From contig CAMYMV010000002.1 of assembly GCA_947259585.1 (NCBI GenBank), positions 67,925 to 115,956 of the forward strand: a stretch of DNA of 48,032 bases. Reading direction: 5' to 3'. The translations under genes were made by a program, and so were the position numbers. Shown here one piece after another: positions 9,062 to 16,550 of the stretch. The stretch's first letter is position 1; the number at the start of each line of letters is the position of its first letter. Under the pieces are notes generated by a model. It was not told the DNA's origin, did no database searches, and saw nothing but the letters and a program-made list of their open reading frames with translations. Origin of the DNA: an uncultured Gemmatimonadales bacterium (GTDB lineage Bacteria > Gemmatimonadota > Gemmatimonadetes > Palauibacterales > Palauibacteraceae).

Positions 9062-9591
9062 GGCCGGAAGATCTGTCGACGAGCGACACGCCCACGATTC
9101 ATCCTACCGCCTATGTCGCGCCTTCGGCGGATGTGATCGGGGATGTGCGGCTGGGCGAGCACGCGAGCGTCTGGTACGGGTGTGTGCTCAGAGGGGACAT
9201 CGCCCCGATCCACGTAGGTCGAGAGACCAACATCCAGGACCTCACCGTGGTCCACGTGGATCCGGATCGCCCGACGATGATCGGAGACCGGGTCGGCATC
9301 GGGCACCGTGCCATCATCCACGGCTGCGAGATCCAGGACGACTCGCTCATCGGGATGGGCGCCATCGTACTCTCGCACGCCGTCATCGGAACCGGATCGG
9401 TGGTGGCGGCGGGGGCCCTCGTCACAGAGGGGACCATCGTCCCTCCCCACAGCCTCGTGGTGGGCTTACCCGGAAAAGTGGTGCGCGAGGTGGATGAGGA
9501 GCTCAGTAGCCGAATCGCGCATACCGTGGCGGACTATAAGGCGATCAAGGAAGGACACCGAGGCGGTCGCTGGCGCCCACAGGAGCCTTAA
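9058..9591 (+). CDS. Gamma-carbonic-anhydrase-family protein (left-handed beta-helix)
   Basis: A 177-residue hexapeptide-repeat protein of the YrdA/PaaY/gamma-CA family. The repeats run through VIGDVRLGEHASVWYGCVLR, GDIAPIHVG, TNIQDLTVVHVD and IGDRVGIGHRAIIHGCEI. The three metal-binding histidines of the family are in place (H66, H83, H88, with H83 and H88 in the H-x4-H spacing). The family binds Zn or Fe. Some members hydrate CO2, and many have unknown or thioesterase-like functions, so the reaction is not assigned. The ATG at 9058 overlaps the amidase stop (ATGA) and follows AGGAGGA. This makes it the last gene of the recycling operon; why a gamma-CA is coupled to an amidase is unclear. Confidence 0.88.
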   Translation: MRPEDLSTSDTPTIHPTAYVAPSADVIGDVRLGEHASVWYGCVLRGDIAPIHVGRETNIQDLTVVHVDPDRPTMIGDRVGIGHRAIIHGCEIQDDSLIGMGAIVLSHAVIGTGSVVAAGALVTEGTIVPPHSLVVGLPGKVVREVDEELSSRIAHTVADYKAIKEGHRGGRWRPQEP

Positions 9592-9635
9592 GGGGACCGT
9601 TTTTCCGATAATCGGCTCTCGGGCGTCGCTCCCCC

Positions 9636-9664
9636 TTGACCACAACATATTGTGTGGTTACACT
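9636..9664 (+). promoter_or_regulatory. Sigma-70-type promoter of nrdJ
   Basis: TTGACC (9636-9641), 17 bp spacer, TACACT (9659-9664), in a locally AT-rich stretch. The predicted transcription start is about 9671. The spacer is almost filled by NrdR box 1, so repressor binding would block RNA polymerase. The 5' untranslated region would be about 244 nt. Confidence 0.6.
9640..9655 (+). promoter_or_regulatory. NrdR box 1
   Basis: CCACAACATATTGTGT matches 14 of 16 positions of the NrdR consensus acaCwAtATaTwGtgt as I recall it, including every strongly conserved position. NrdR is the zinc-finger/ATP-cone repressor of ribonucleotide reductase genes. The box lies between the -35 and -10 hexamers. 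Confidence 0.75.
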
Positions 9665-9671
9665 GGAATTA

Positions 9672-9687
9672 CCCCTAGATATTGAGT
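9672..9687 (+). promoter_or_regulatory. NrdR box 2
   Basis: CCCCTAGATATTGAGT matches 12 of 16 positions of the NrdR consensus and all the invariant ones (C4, A6, A8, T9, T11, G13). It begins 32 bp after box 1, about three helical turns, which is the usual spacing of tandem NrdR boxes. It covers the predicted transcription start. Confidence 0.65.
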
Positions 9688-9795
9688 TTTCCACCGCGTG
9701 CTGCCGCGATGTGGATCGTCAGGGGAAACCAAAAGCTAGTCCCTCCCAGGTCTGCTTCAACTACAGGCCGGAAGTGCCGGATTAAGAGGACGTAA

Positions 9796-9827
9796 GGGGT
9801 GTACGATACTGTTCACCCCGATTTTTT
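9796..9827 (+). terminator. Intrinsic terminator inside the nrdJ leader
   Basis: GGGGTG (9796-9801) pairs with CACCCC (9814-9819). Past a U-U mismatch two more pairs form (AC with GT), closing a 6-nt loop. G and then ATTTTTT follow at 9820-9827. It lies about 125 nt after the predicted start and 88 nt before the nrdJ ATG, so it would cut nrdJ transcripts short unless prevented. Confidence 0.7.
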
Positions 9828-9832
9828 GTCGC

Positions 9833-9866
9833 TGTGGATAGCCGCGAGCCGCCGGCTTGTGGAAAA
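9833..9866 (+). promoter_or_regulatory. Two DnaA-box-like 9-mers upstream of nrdJ
   Basis: TGTGGATAG (9833-9841) is one mismatch from TGTGGATAA, the complement of the DnaA box TTATCCACA. TGTGGAAAA (9858-9866) is the complement of TTTTCCACA, which fits the relaxed consensus TTWTNCACA. Weaker matches lie at 9687-9695 and 9710-9718. DnaA control of ribonucleotide reductase genes is known in E. coli. Here it is only suggested by sequence. Confidence 0.3.
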
Positions 9867-9914
9867 CCGCTGGTTGTGAACTTGCCCATCAAAGAGACGA
9901 AAACGAGGCAGCCG

Positions 9915-12515
9915 ATGCACCCTCCCGAGGTCGCCCTTGGGGCGCCCCCCCGAACCGTCCGAGAGACTCCGAGCGACCTGCCCGAGCCCGTTCTTTCCGA
10001 GAACGCATTGACCGTCTTGCGGCGGCGGTATCTCAAAAAGAACGAGAACGGCGATCCGGTCGAGAGTCCCCGGGACATGTTCTGGCGGGTCGCTCGGGTG
10101 ATCGCGGAGCCCGACGCGATGTACGGGGCGGACTCGCGGGAGACGGATGGCACGGCCATGCGATTCTACGAGATGATGGCCACCGGCAAGTTCGAGCCGA
10201 ACAGCCCCACGCTCATGAACGCGGGCCGACCACTGGGACAGCTCAGTGCCTGCTTCGTCCTACCCGTCCCGGACAGCCTCGAGGGGATCTACGAGACGCT
10301 CAAGCACATGGCGCTCATCCACCAGTCCGGCGGAGGCACCGGGTTCGGCTTCAGCCGGCTGCGTCCGCGCGGTGACGTGGTACGCTCGACGATGGGCGTC
10401 GCCAGCGGTCCCGTGAGCTTCATGGAGGTCTACGACGCGTCCACCGAGGCCGTGAAGCAGGGAGGGACGCGGCGCGGAGCCAACATGGGGATCCTCCGCG
10501 TCGACCATCCAGACATCCTCGAGTTCATCGACTGCAAGGCCGAGAAGCACAAGATCACCAACTTCAACATCTCAGTCGCCGTCACGGATGAGTTCATGGA
10601 GTCCCTGCTTCGGGGCGAGCCATACGACCTTCATAGCCCGCGCACGATGGAACCGGTGGGGCAGTTGGATTCGCGGGAAGTGTTCGATCGGATCGTGTAC
10701 GGTGCGTGGCGGAACGGCGAGCCCGGCGTCTACTTCATCGATGAGGCGAACCGGTACAACCCGGTCCCGCATCTGGGCAGCTACGAGGCGACCAACCCCT
10801 GCGGTGAGCAACCGCTGCTGCCGTACGACGTCTGCAACCTCGGATCGGTGAACGTGGGCGCGTTCGTTGAGGACGGGCGCATCGACTGGGAGGGCCTCGG
10901 GAACACCGTGCGCACGGCCACCCACTTCCTGGACAACGTCATCGACGCGAACCAGTACCCGCTGCCTCAGATCGACGACCTCTCGCAGCGGATCCGGCGC
11001 GTCGGCCTCGGCATCATGGGTTGGGCGGACATGCTGGTGAAGCTGGAGGTGCCTTACGGGTCGCGGCGCTCCACCGAGCTGGGCCGGGAGGTCATGCGCT
11101 TCATCGACGAGGAGGCGAAGGCCGAGTCGGAGAGGCTCGCAGGGACGCGCGGCGTGTTCCCGGATTGGGAGGGATCGATCTGGGGTCCCGACGAGACGTG
11201 CGCGCGCGATGAGATGGGAGAGCGGATACGTCCGATCCGTCCGGTGAGGAACTGCAACGTGACGACGGTCGCGCCCACCGGGACGATCTCGATCATCGCG
11301 GGCTGCTCGAGCGGCATCGAGCCCCACTTCGCGGTGGCGTTCATGCGGAATCAGGCCGGGACGCTCATGCCGGATGTGAACCCGGATTTCGTGGAGCAGG
11401 CGGAGGCGGGCGGCTGGTACAGCGAAGACCTGATGCGCCGCATCGCCGACGAGGGGCACATCCACTTCGACGAAGTGCCCGCCGAGGTCCAGGAGGTCTT
11501 CGTGACCGCGCACGACGTGACCCCGGAGCAGCACATTCGAATGCAGGCGGCCTTCCAGAGGAACACCGACTCGGCGATCTCCAAGACGTGCAACTTCCCC
11601 GAGTCGGCCACCGAAGAGGACGTGCGCGCGATCTTCGAGCTCGCGCACGAGCTGCGGTGCAAGGGCGTCACCGTGTACCGCGATGGGTCCCGCGATCAAC
11701 AGGTCCTCTCCACGGGACGGACGGCCAGGAAGGTCCAGGTAGAGAGCGACGGCGAGACCGGAGCCGGCATGATGTTGGAGGCGGCGGAGTGGCTGGAGAA
11801 CATCGATGATTCGGCTTTGGCAGACGAGCTGGCGATGATGCTGGAGCGGCTGCGGCACGCGGAGGAGGAGAACCGGGCGCTGGATGGCGAGAACGTCAAG
11901 CTCGCCAAGGTGATCGACGAGCGAGACCGCCGGATCGTCGAGCTCGAGGGCGGCTACATGAAGCAGCCGGCCGTGCGTCAGCGTCCCAACGAGCTTCGTG
12001 GCCGGACGCGGAAGATCGACTCGCCGCTCGGCTCGATGTACGTCACGATCAACGAGGACGAGCAGGGCCGGCCGTTCGAGGTGTTCGTGGCGCTGGGCAA
12101 GGCCGGTGGACCCGCCATGGCCGACGCCGAGGCCGTCGGCCGCCTCATCAGCCTGGCGCTACGCTCGGGCATCTCCCTGCGGGAGGTCCACAGACAGCTG
12201 CGGGGCATCTCCTCGGACCGCGCGGTCGGCTACGGTCCGAACAAGGTGCTCTCGAGCCCGGACGCCATCGCCCAGGTGATCGAGCGATACCTGGACGAGA
12301 AGGAAGGCGTTCAGCAGTCGCTTCCGATCCAGGACGTCGGCGTGGCGAAGAAGTCGAACGGCGGCACGCAGACGGCGGAGAAGCCGGTCATATCGCGCTA
12401 CGAGGAGCAGGCGGCCCGGACGTTCATCGGCACCTGCCCGGATTGCGGGACGGGGCTGACGTTCGAGGAAGGCTGCGCGAAGTGTCATGCGTGCGGCTAC
12501 TCGGAGTGCGGCTGA
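9915..12515 (+). CDS. nrdJ: Class II (adenosylcobalamin-dependent) ribonucleotide reductase
   Basis: It reduces ribonucleotides to deoxyribonucleotides using a cobalamin-generated thiyl radical. Substrate-site motifs are [20 protein letters not shown] with C113, and [18 protein letters not shown] with the radical Cys296, Glu298 and Cys307. AHQSGG-type glycine motifs and [20 protein letters not shown] also match. After the catalytic barrel comes a charged helical, probably coiled-coil, segment (about 620-680). A TSCPD domain follows (about 695-800), and the tail is cysteine-rich (CPDCGTG...[13 protein letters not shown]), likely for thiol exchange and/or zinc. I chose ATG at 9915 because GAGG lies 6 nt upstream and family homology begins soon after. 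An in-frame GTG at 9834 would add 27 residues without an RBS. The 866-residue length is normal for the TSCPD-containing type. Regulation by NrdR and a leader terminator is indicated upstream. Confidence 0.95.
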   Translation: MHPPEVALGAPPRTVRETPSDLPEPVLSENALTVLRRRYLKKNENGDPVESPRDMFWRVARVIAEPDAMYGADSRETDGTAMRFYEMMATGKFEPNSPTLMNAGRPLGQLSACFVLPVPDSLEGIYETLKHMALIHQSGGGTGFGFSRLRPRGDVVRSTMGVASGPVSFMEVYDASTEAVKQGGTRRGANMGILRVDHPDILEFIDCKAEKHKITNFNISVAVTDEFMESLLRGEPYDLHSPRTMEPVGQLDSREVFDRIVYGAWRNGEPGVYFIDEANRYNPVPHLGSYEATNPCGEQPLLPYDVCNLGSVNVGAFVEDGRIDWEGLGNTVRTATHFLDNVIDANQYPLPQIDDLSQRIRRVGLGIMGWADMLVKLEVPYGSRRSTELGREVMRFIDEEAKAESERLAGTRGVFPDWEGSIWGPDETCARDEMGERIRPIRPVRNCNVTTVAPTGTISIIAGCSSGIEPHFAVAFMRNQAGTLMPDVNPDFVEQAEAGGWYSEDLMRRIADEGHIHFDEVPAEVQEVFVTAHDVTPEQHIRMQAAFQRNTDSAISKTCNFPESATEEDVRAIFELAHELRCKGVTVYRDGSRDQQVLSTGRTARKVQVESDGETGAGMMLEAAEWLENIDDSALADELAMMLERLRHAEEENRALDGENVKLAKVIDERDRRIVELEGGYMKQPAVRQRPNELRGRTRKIDSPLGSMYVTINEDEQGRPFEVFVALGKAGGPAMADAEAVGRLISLALRSGISLREVHRQLRGISSDRAVGYGPNKVLSSPDAIAQVIERYLDEKEGVQQSLPIQDVGVAKKSNGGTQTAEKPVISRYEEQAARTFIGTCPDCGTGLTFEEGCAKCHACGYSECG

Positions 12516-12853
12516 TTCCGTAGGCTGCCCGGCGCTGGAGGGACCGGCGGGACTCCCTCCGACTCGCTACCGACGCCTTTCTTCGGAGCCTCGGGGAGTC
12601 TCCTCAGGGCGTCTCAATGCTCGCTTCGGGAGCACCCGTCGGTCCGAACGCGCCGGCTCCCTCCCGCTCCGGTACGCTGCGGGGTCTCGGCACCGTCGCC
12701 CTGAATCGCTTGCGCCGAGATCCCGCCTCCGCTGATGGCGGCCTCCGTTCAAGGCGGCGTGAACGGTAGCGTCTCGCCCAAGGAGCTCTCCTGACATAAC
12801 GTCCGGGGAGCTCTCTCTTTTCGTCATTTCGTCCAGCCAAACGTAGAGGTGTC
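12516..12853 (+). other. 338-bp intergenic region with hairpins
   Basis: No coding sequence is supported here. Immediately after nrdJ is a perfect 7-bp inverted repeat, GGAGGGA (12537-12543) / TCCCTCC (12554-12560), without a T-run. Further hairpins by eye are TGCTC/GAGCA around 12615-12635 and CGTTCA/TGAACG around 12746-12765. A clear intrinsic terminator (12783-12821) lies just before the M20 peptidase gene. I found no convincing promoter. Confidence 0.5.
12783..12821 (+). terminator. Intrinsic terminator 32 nt upstream of the M20 peptidase start
   Basis: GAGCTCTCC (12783-12791) pairs with GGGGAGCTC (12805-12813): nine pairs including one U-G, with a 13-nt loop, then TCTCTTTT. It could end nrdJ transcripts 300 nt downstream of the stop codon, or act as an attenuator for the peptidase gene. 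The position so close to the start codon leaves both possible. Confidence 0.6.
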
Positions 12854-14407
12854 ATGATGGGTGCTCCATCGCGAATCGCACTGTCGTTGAACGCTCTGAT
12901 TGCCGGTTGGTCCAGTCTGCCATTGGGGCTGCCGGCACAGGCTTCTTCGGCGCAGCCGGCACAGGCGAGAGAGGTCGCTGCGTATGTGGATGCGCATCGG
13001 CGCGAGATCGCGGTCGAGCTGATCGACTTCCTCACGCTGCCCAACGTTGCGGCGGATGCGGAGAGCATCCGGGTGAACGCCGGGCGGGTGAAGGAGATGA
13101 TGGAGGCGCGAGGGATCCGGACGCGGCTACTGGAGACCGGCGGCCCCCCGATGGTCTTCGGCGAGATCGAGGTCGCGGGCGCGACGCGCACGATCCTCTT
13201 CTACTGCCACTACGATGGCCAGCCGGCTGATCCGAGCCGCTGGGTCGGACATGATCCATGGGAGCCGGTCTTGCGAGACGGGACGCTGGAGAGCGCGCCG
13301 GGGACGTTTGCCCTTCCTGAAGAGGGGCCGATCGAGGACGAATGGCGGGTCTTCGCCCGTTCGGCCTCGGACGACAAGTCGCCGATCATCGCTTTGATGG
13401 CGGCGCTCGATGCCCTCCGGGCGTCGGGACTCGAGCCGACGTCCAACCTCAAGTTCATCTTCGAGGGCGACGAAGAGGCGGGCTCTCCCAACCTGGACCG
13501 CATGGTGAGGGAGAACGCCGATCTGCTGGCGGCCGACATCGCCGTGATCGCGGACGGGCCGCGGCACGACAGCGGCCGGCCGACGGCGGTGTTCGGGGTG
13601 CGCGGGATCGTAAGCGCCGAGATCACGGTCTACGGGCCCACGGTGCCCCTCCACAGCGGGCACTACGCGAACTGGGCGCCCAACCCGGCCGAGGCGCTGG
13701 CGGAGCTGCTGGCCACGACGCAGGCCGAGGACGGGAGCGTGACGATCGTGGGCTGGTATGCGGACGTGTTGCCTCTCGGCCCGGCGGACATATCGGCGCT
13801 CGCGGCGCTTCCCGATGAGGAGGAGGAGAGGCGCCGCCTGGGGATCGCCCAGCCGGAGGGAGACGGTCGCTCACGCTGGGAGATGGTGACGCGGCCGTCC
13901 TTCAACGTCCGCGGGATGCAGAGCGCCTGGGTGGGCGATCAGGCGCGGTCGATCGTCCCCGACCGGGCGATCGCCAGCCTCGATTTCCGGCTGGTGCGTG
14001 ACATCAAGCCTCGGGAGCAGGTGGAGCGCTTCGTCGGACACGTGAAAGAGCAGGGCTACCACGTCGTATCCGAAGAGCCGGATCTCGAGACCCGGCTGGC
14101 TCATCCGAGGTTGGCGAGGATCGAGTACTCGCACGGCTATCCCGCGGTGCGGACGCCTCTAGATGATCCGTCGGCCCAGGCGGTGGTCGCGGCGGTTCGT
14201 GAGGCGACCGGGGAGGAGCCGGTGGTGATCCCGACGCACGGCGGTAGCGTGCCCGGCTACGTGTTTCCGGATTACCTGGGTGCCACCTTCGTCCTACTTC
14301 CGATGGTGAACCCGGACAACAACCAGCACAGCCCGAACGAGAACCTGAGGCTCGGCAACCTGTTCAGCGGGATCTCGATCTACGCCGGCGTCATGCGGAT
14401 GCAGTAG
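12854..14407 (+). CDS. Exported M20-family dipeptidase/carboxypeptidase
   Basis: A 517-residue metallopeptidase of the M20 (ArgE/DapE/CPG2) family. The predicted di-zinc site is complete: His in FYCHYDGQP, Asp in SASDDKSP, the Glu-Glu pair in FEGDEEAGS (catalytic base and ligand), Asp in VIADGP and His in DNNQHSPNEN. A dimerisation lid domain occupies the middle (about 235-385). The N-terminus has a signal peptide (hydrophobic LSLNALIAGWSSLPLGLPAQA), so the enzyme is probably periplasmic and degrades dipeptides. The substrate is not known. The ATG at 12854 follows AGAGG. A second ATG at 12857 is in the same frame. It is separated from nrdJ by a 338-bp region with a terminator. Confidence 0.9.
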   Translation: MMGAPSRIALSLNALIAGWSSLPLGLPAQASSAQPAQAREVAAYVDAHRREIAVELIDFLTLPNVAADAESIRVNAGRVKEMMEARGIRTRLLETGGPPMVFGEIEVAGATRTILFYCHYDGQPADPSRWVGHDPWEPVLRDGTLESAPGTFALPEEGPIEDEWRVFARSASDDKSPIIALMAALDALRASGLEPTSNLKFIFEGDEEAGSPNLDRMVRENADLLAADIAVIADGPRHDSGRPTAVFGVRGIVSAEITVYGPTVPLHSGHYANWAPNPAEALAELLATTQAEDGSVTIVGWYADVLPLGPADISALAALPDEEEERRRLGIAQPEGDGRSRWEMVTRPSFNVRGMQSAWVGDQARSIVPDRAIASLDFRLVRDIKPREQVERFVGHVKEQGYHVVSEEPDLETRLAHPRLARIEYSHGYPAVRTPLDDPSAQAVVAAVREATGEEPVVIPTHGGSVPGYVFPDYLGATFVLLPMVNPDNNQHSPNENLRLGNLFSGISIYAGVMRMQ

Positions 14408-14465
14408 GCGGGAGGTAGTCCCTCCGGCCCTTCCGCCCTCGCCGGCTCCGGCGCACATTGCGCCC

Positions 14466-15638
14466 ATGCACACCGCCAACCGAACGCACGGCTTTACGGA
14501 GTCCGTCATCCGGGGCATGACCCGGTTGGCGAACGAGCACGACGCGATCAACCTCGCTCAGGGCTTCCCGAACTTCGCTGCCCCCGAAGTACTGAAGGCC
14601 GAGGCGGCACGCGCCATCCACGACGATGTCAACCAGTATGCGATCACCTGGGGCTCGCGCCGCCTCCGACTCGCCCTGACCCGCAAGTACGCCGACGTCT
14701 ACGGGATGGAGGTGGATCCCGAGGCCGACATCACCATCACCTGCGGGGCGACCGAGGCGATGGCGGCGGTCCTGCTCGCGATCGTCGATCCGGGCGACGA
14801 GGTGATCGTTCCCGAGCCCTTCTACGAGAACTATGGTCCGGACACCATCATCTGCGCAGCACGGCCGGTCTTCTGCCCGATCTGGGAGCCCCCCGAGTGG
14901 GAGCTCGACCTGGATCGATTGGAGAGAGCCTTCTCCGAGCGGACACGGGCCCTGATCCTCAACACGCCGAACAACCCCACCGGTCGGGTTCTCTCGCGGA
15001 CGGATCTGGAGGCGATCGCGGAACTGTGCGCTCGATACGACGCGTGGGCGGTGACGGACGAGGTGTACGAGCACATCCTCTACGAGGGGGAGCACGTGCC
15101 GATCGCCACACTGCCCGGGATGCGCGACCGGACGATCACGATCAGCGGGGCGTCCAAGACGTACAGCGTCACGGGCTGGCGAATCGGGACGATCATCGCC
15201 CCTGCGGCTGTCACCGACGCCATCCGAAAGGTGCACGATTTCCTCACCGTGGGGGCGCCGGCTCCCCTGCAGGAGGGCGTGGCGGCGGCGATGGAGACGC
15301 TGGGTCCGGATTACTACGAGGGTCTCGCCTCCGACTACCGCGCCCGGCGCGACGCGCTGCACGGCCGCCTGGTCGAGGCGGGGTTTCAGGCCGCTTCCCC
15401 GGACGGGGCCTACTATATCCTGACCGACTTCTCGGAGATCAGCGACCTGCCGGACGACGAGTTCTCCTTCTGGCTCACGCGCGAGATCGGCGTCGCCCCC
15501 GTGCCCGGATCCAGCTTCTACGATGACCCTGCCCACGGGCGCCACCTGATCCGGTTCGCCTTCCCCAAGACCCTGGACATGCTCGAGGAGGCCGGCGCGA
15601 GATTGGCTCGAGTGCGGGAACGGGCGCTGCCGAGATGA
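14466..15638 (+). CDS. PLP-dependent aminotransferase, class I/II
   Basis: A 390-residue fold-type I aminotransferase. It has the family's INLAQGFPNF start, the TCGATEAM cofactor loop, NTPNNPTGRV, the Asp-Tyr pair in TDEVYEHI, the Schiff-base lysine K231 in SGASKTYSVTGWRIG and the substrate carboxylate Arg in HLIRFAF. This combination is closest to the methionine/kynurenine/glutamine transaminase group (YbdL, KAT). The exact amino donor cannot be fixed. The ATG at 14466 lacks a strong RBS. The stop overlaps the ATG of the next gene (ATGA), suggesting coupling to the HD-domain protein. Confidence 0.9.
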   Translation: MHTANRTHGFTESVIRGMTRLANEHDAINLAQGFPNFAAPEVLKAEAARAIHDDVNQYAITWGSRRLRLALTRKYADVYGMEVDPEADITITCGATEAMAAVLLAIVDPGDEVIVPEPFYENYGPDTIICAARPVFCPIWEPPEWELDLDRLERAFSERTRALILNTPNNPTGRVLSRTDLEAIAELCARYDAWAVTDEVYEHILYEGEHVPIATLPGMRDRTITISGASKTYSVTGWRIGTIIAPAAVTDAIRKVHDFLTVGAPAPLQEGVAAAMETLGPDYYEGLASDYRARRDALHGRLVEAGFQAASPDGAYYILTDFSEISDLPDDEFSFWLTREIGVAPVPGSSFYDDPAHGRHLIRFAFPKTLDMLEEAGARLARVRERALPR

Positions 15639-16504
15639 CGCCGAAGATGAAGCCGAAGAATCCCGACGCGGATTTGCCGTCCGGAGGCGAAGAGCGGACC
15701 AGCTCGATCGAGGAACGCTTCGCGAACCGGGTCCAGGTCCGCCTCCCGGTGCGCCACAACCCGAAGCTCGCGGCGATCGTCGGGCGGGTGAACGAGAGCG
15801 ATGAGCTGTACGCGCTGTGGATCGCGACCAACGTCAATGCCGTCGAACGGCTGGCGATGTCGGATCACGGCCCCGTGCACGTGCAGATCGTGGCGAACTC
15901 GGCCTTGCGGCTTCTGCGGCTTCTGGTCGATGCCGGGGTCGTCCCGAGCGTCGTGGCGGATTACGATCTCGAGCAAGCGGACGCCGAGGTCGTCGTCTGC
16001 CTGGCGGCGCTGCTACACGATGTGGGGATGTCGATTCACCGCGACGGGCACGAGGGGTACTCGCTCTTCATCGCCCGGCCGATCCTGCGGGACCTGTTGT
16101 CGCTCGCCTACGAGGGGCCGACGATCGAGATCCTGATCGCGGAGGTGGAGCACGCGATCATCGCGCACCGGTCGGGCGGGCGGCCGCTGACGGTGGAGGC
16201 CGGCGTGCTGAGGATTGCCGACGCGCTCGATATGGCCCAGGGCCGGTCGCGAATTCCGTTCAGGGCTGGATCCGTGAGCATCCACGCGGTGTCCGCGGCG
16301 GCGGTGGGGGGCGTGCACATCGAGCGGGGCGAAGAGGTGCCGGTGACGATCCGGGTCGATATGACCAATTCCGCCGGCGTGTTCCAGGTCGACCAGCTTC
16401 TGCGTGAGAAGCTCCGCGGCTCCGGGCTGGAGGAGCACATAGAGGTCGAAGCGCATATCGAAGGCGAGACGGAGAAACGCCTGGTCGAGCGGTTTCGTCT
16501 TTAG
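15635..16504 (+). CDS. HD-domain metal-dependent phosphohydrolase
   Basis: A 289-residue soluble protein with an HD-domain signature. The histidine of SDHGPVHVQIV, the His-Asp pair of ALLHDVGMSIHRDGHE, EHAIIAHRSG and the downstream Asp of RIADALDMAQGRSRIP follow the H...HD...H...D order that binds one or two metals. Such proteins hydrolyse nucleotides, cyclic nucleotides or sugar phosphates. The C-terminal part (about 215-289) is beta-rich and unassigned. It looks more like the stand-alone HD proteins seen in archaea and some bacteria than like HD-GYP or RelA. The substrate is unknown. It overlaps the aminotransferase gene by 4 nt. Confidence 0.75.
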   Translation: MTPKMKPKNPDADLPSGGEERTSSIEERFANRVQVRLPVRHNPKLAAIVGRVNESDELYALWIATNVNAVERLAMSDHGPVHVQIVANSALRLLRLLVDAGVVPSVVADYDLEQADAEVVVCLAALLHDVGMSIHRDGHEGYSLFIARPILRDLLSLAYEGPTIEILIAEVEHAIIAHRSGGRPLTVEAGVLRIADALDMAQGRSRIPFRAGSVSIHAVSAAAVGGVHIERGEEVPVTIRVDMTNSAGVFQVDQLLREKLRGSGLEEHIEVEAHIEGETEKRLVERFRL

Positions 16505-16550
16505 TACGGGTACCTTTGGGACTACTGCCGGGACTCACCCCCGGAGCCAG

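Larger units (their letters stand above)
9671..9828 (+). promoter_or_regulatory. Structured nrdJ leader RNA ending in an intrinsic terminator (candidate attenuator or riboswitch)
   Basis: This occupies most of the 323-bp gap between the gamma-CA gene and nrdJ. From the predicted start at about 9671 the RNA could form AGGG/CCCT (around 9720-9750), GGTCTG/CAGGCC (with one G-U pair) and CCGG/CCGG stems, followed by the terminator at 9796-9827. The extreme 5' end, ACCCCT (9671-9676), can pair with AGGGGT (9795-9800), which is the 5' arm of the terminator. The two foldings exclude each other, as in a riboswitch whose closing stem acts as an antiterminator. I recognise no known aptamer, and the cobalamin-box core (GCCACTG) is absent. 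The folding is by eye only. Confidence 0.45.

Noticed and set aside
9671..9914. Cobalamin or c-di-GMP riboswitch upstream of nrdJ
   Set aside because: A stretch resembling CAGGGxAAACC (c-di-GMP-I) exists, but the GACGCAAAGC core is missing. The cobalamin-box core GCCACTG is also absent.
10572..11858. 428-codon minus-strand frame inside nrdJ
   Set aside because: It is antisense to conserved NrdJ sequence and shows no recognisable motif.
12487..12735. 82-codon plus-strand frame after nrdJ
   Set aside because: There is no RBS or hydrophobic/structured pattern. The composition is Arg/Ser/Pro-rich, typical of non-coding GC-rich DNA.
12720..12821. T-box leader before the M20 peptidase
   Set aside because: A structured stretch followed by a terminator is suggestive, but the conserved T-box sequence with its UGGN bulge is absent and the gene is not a synthetase or amino-acid gene.
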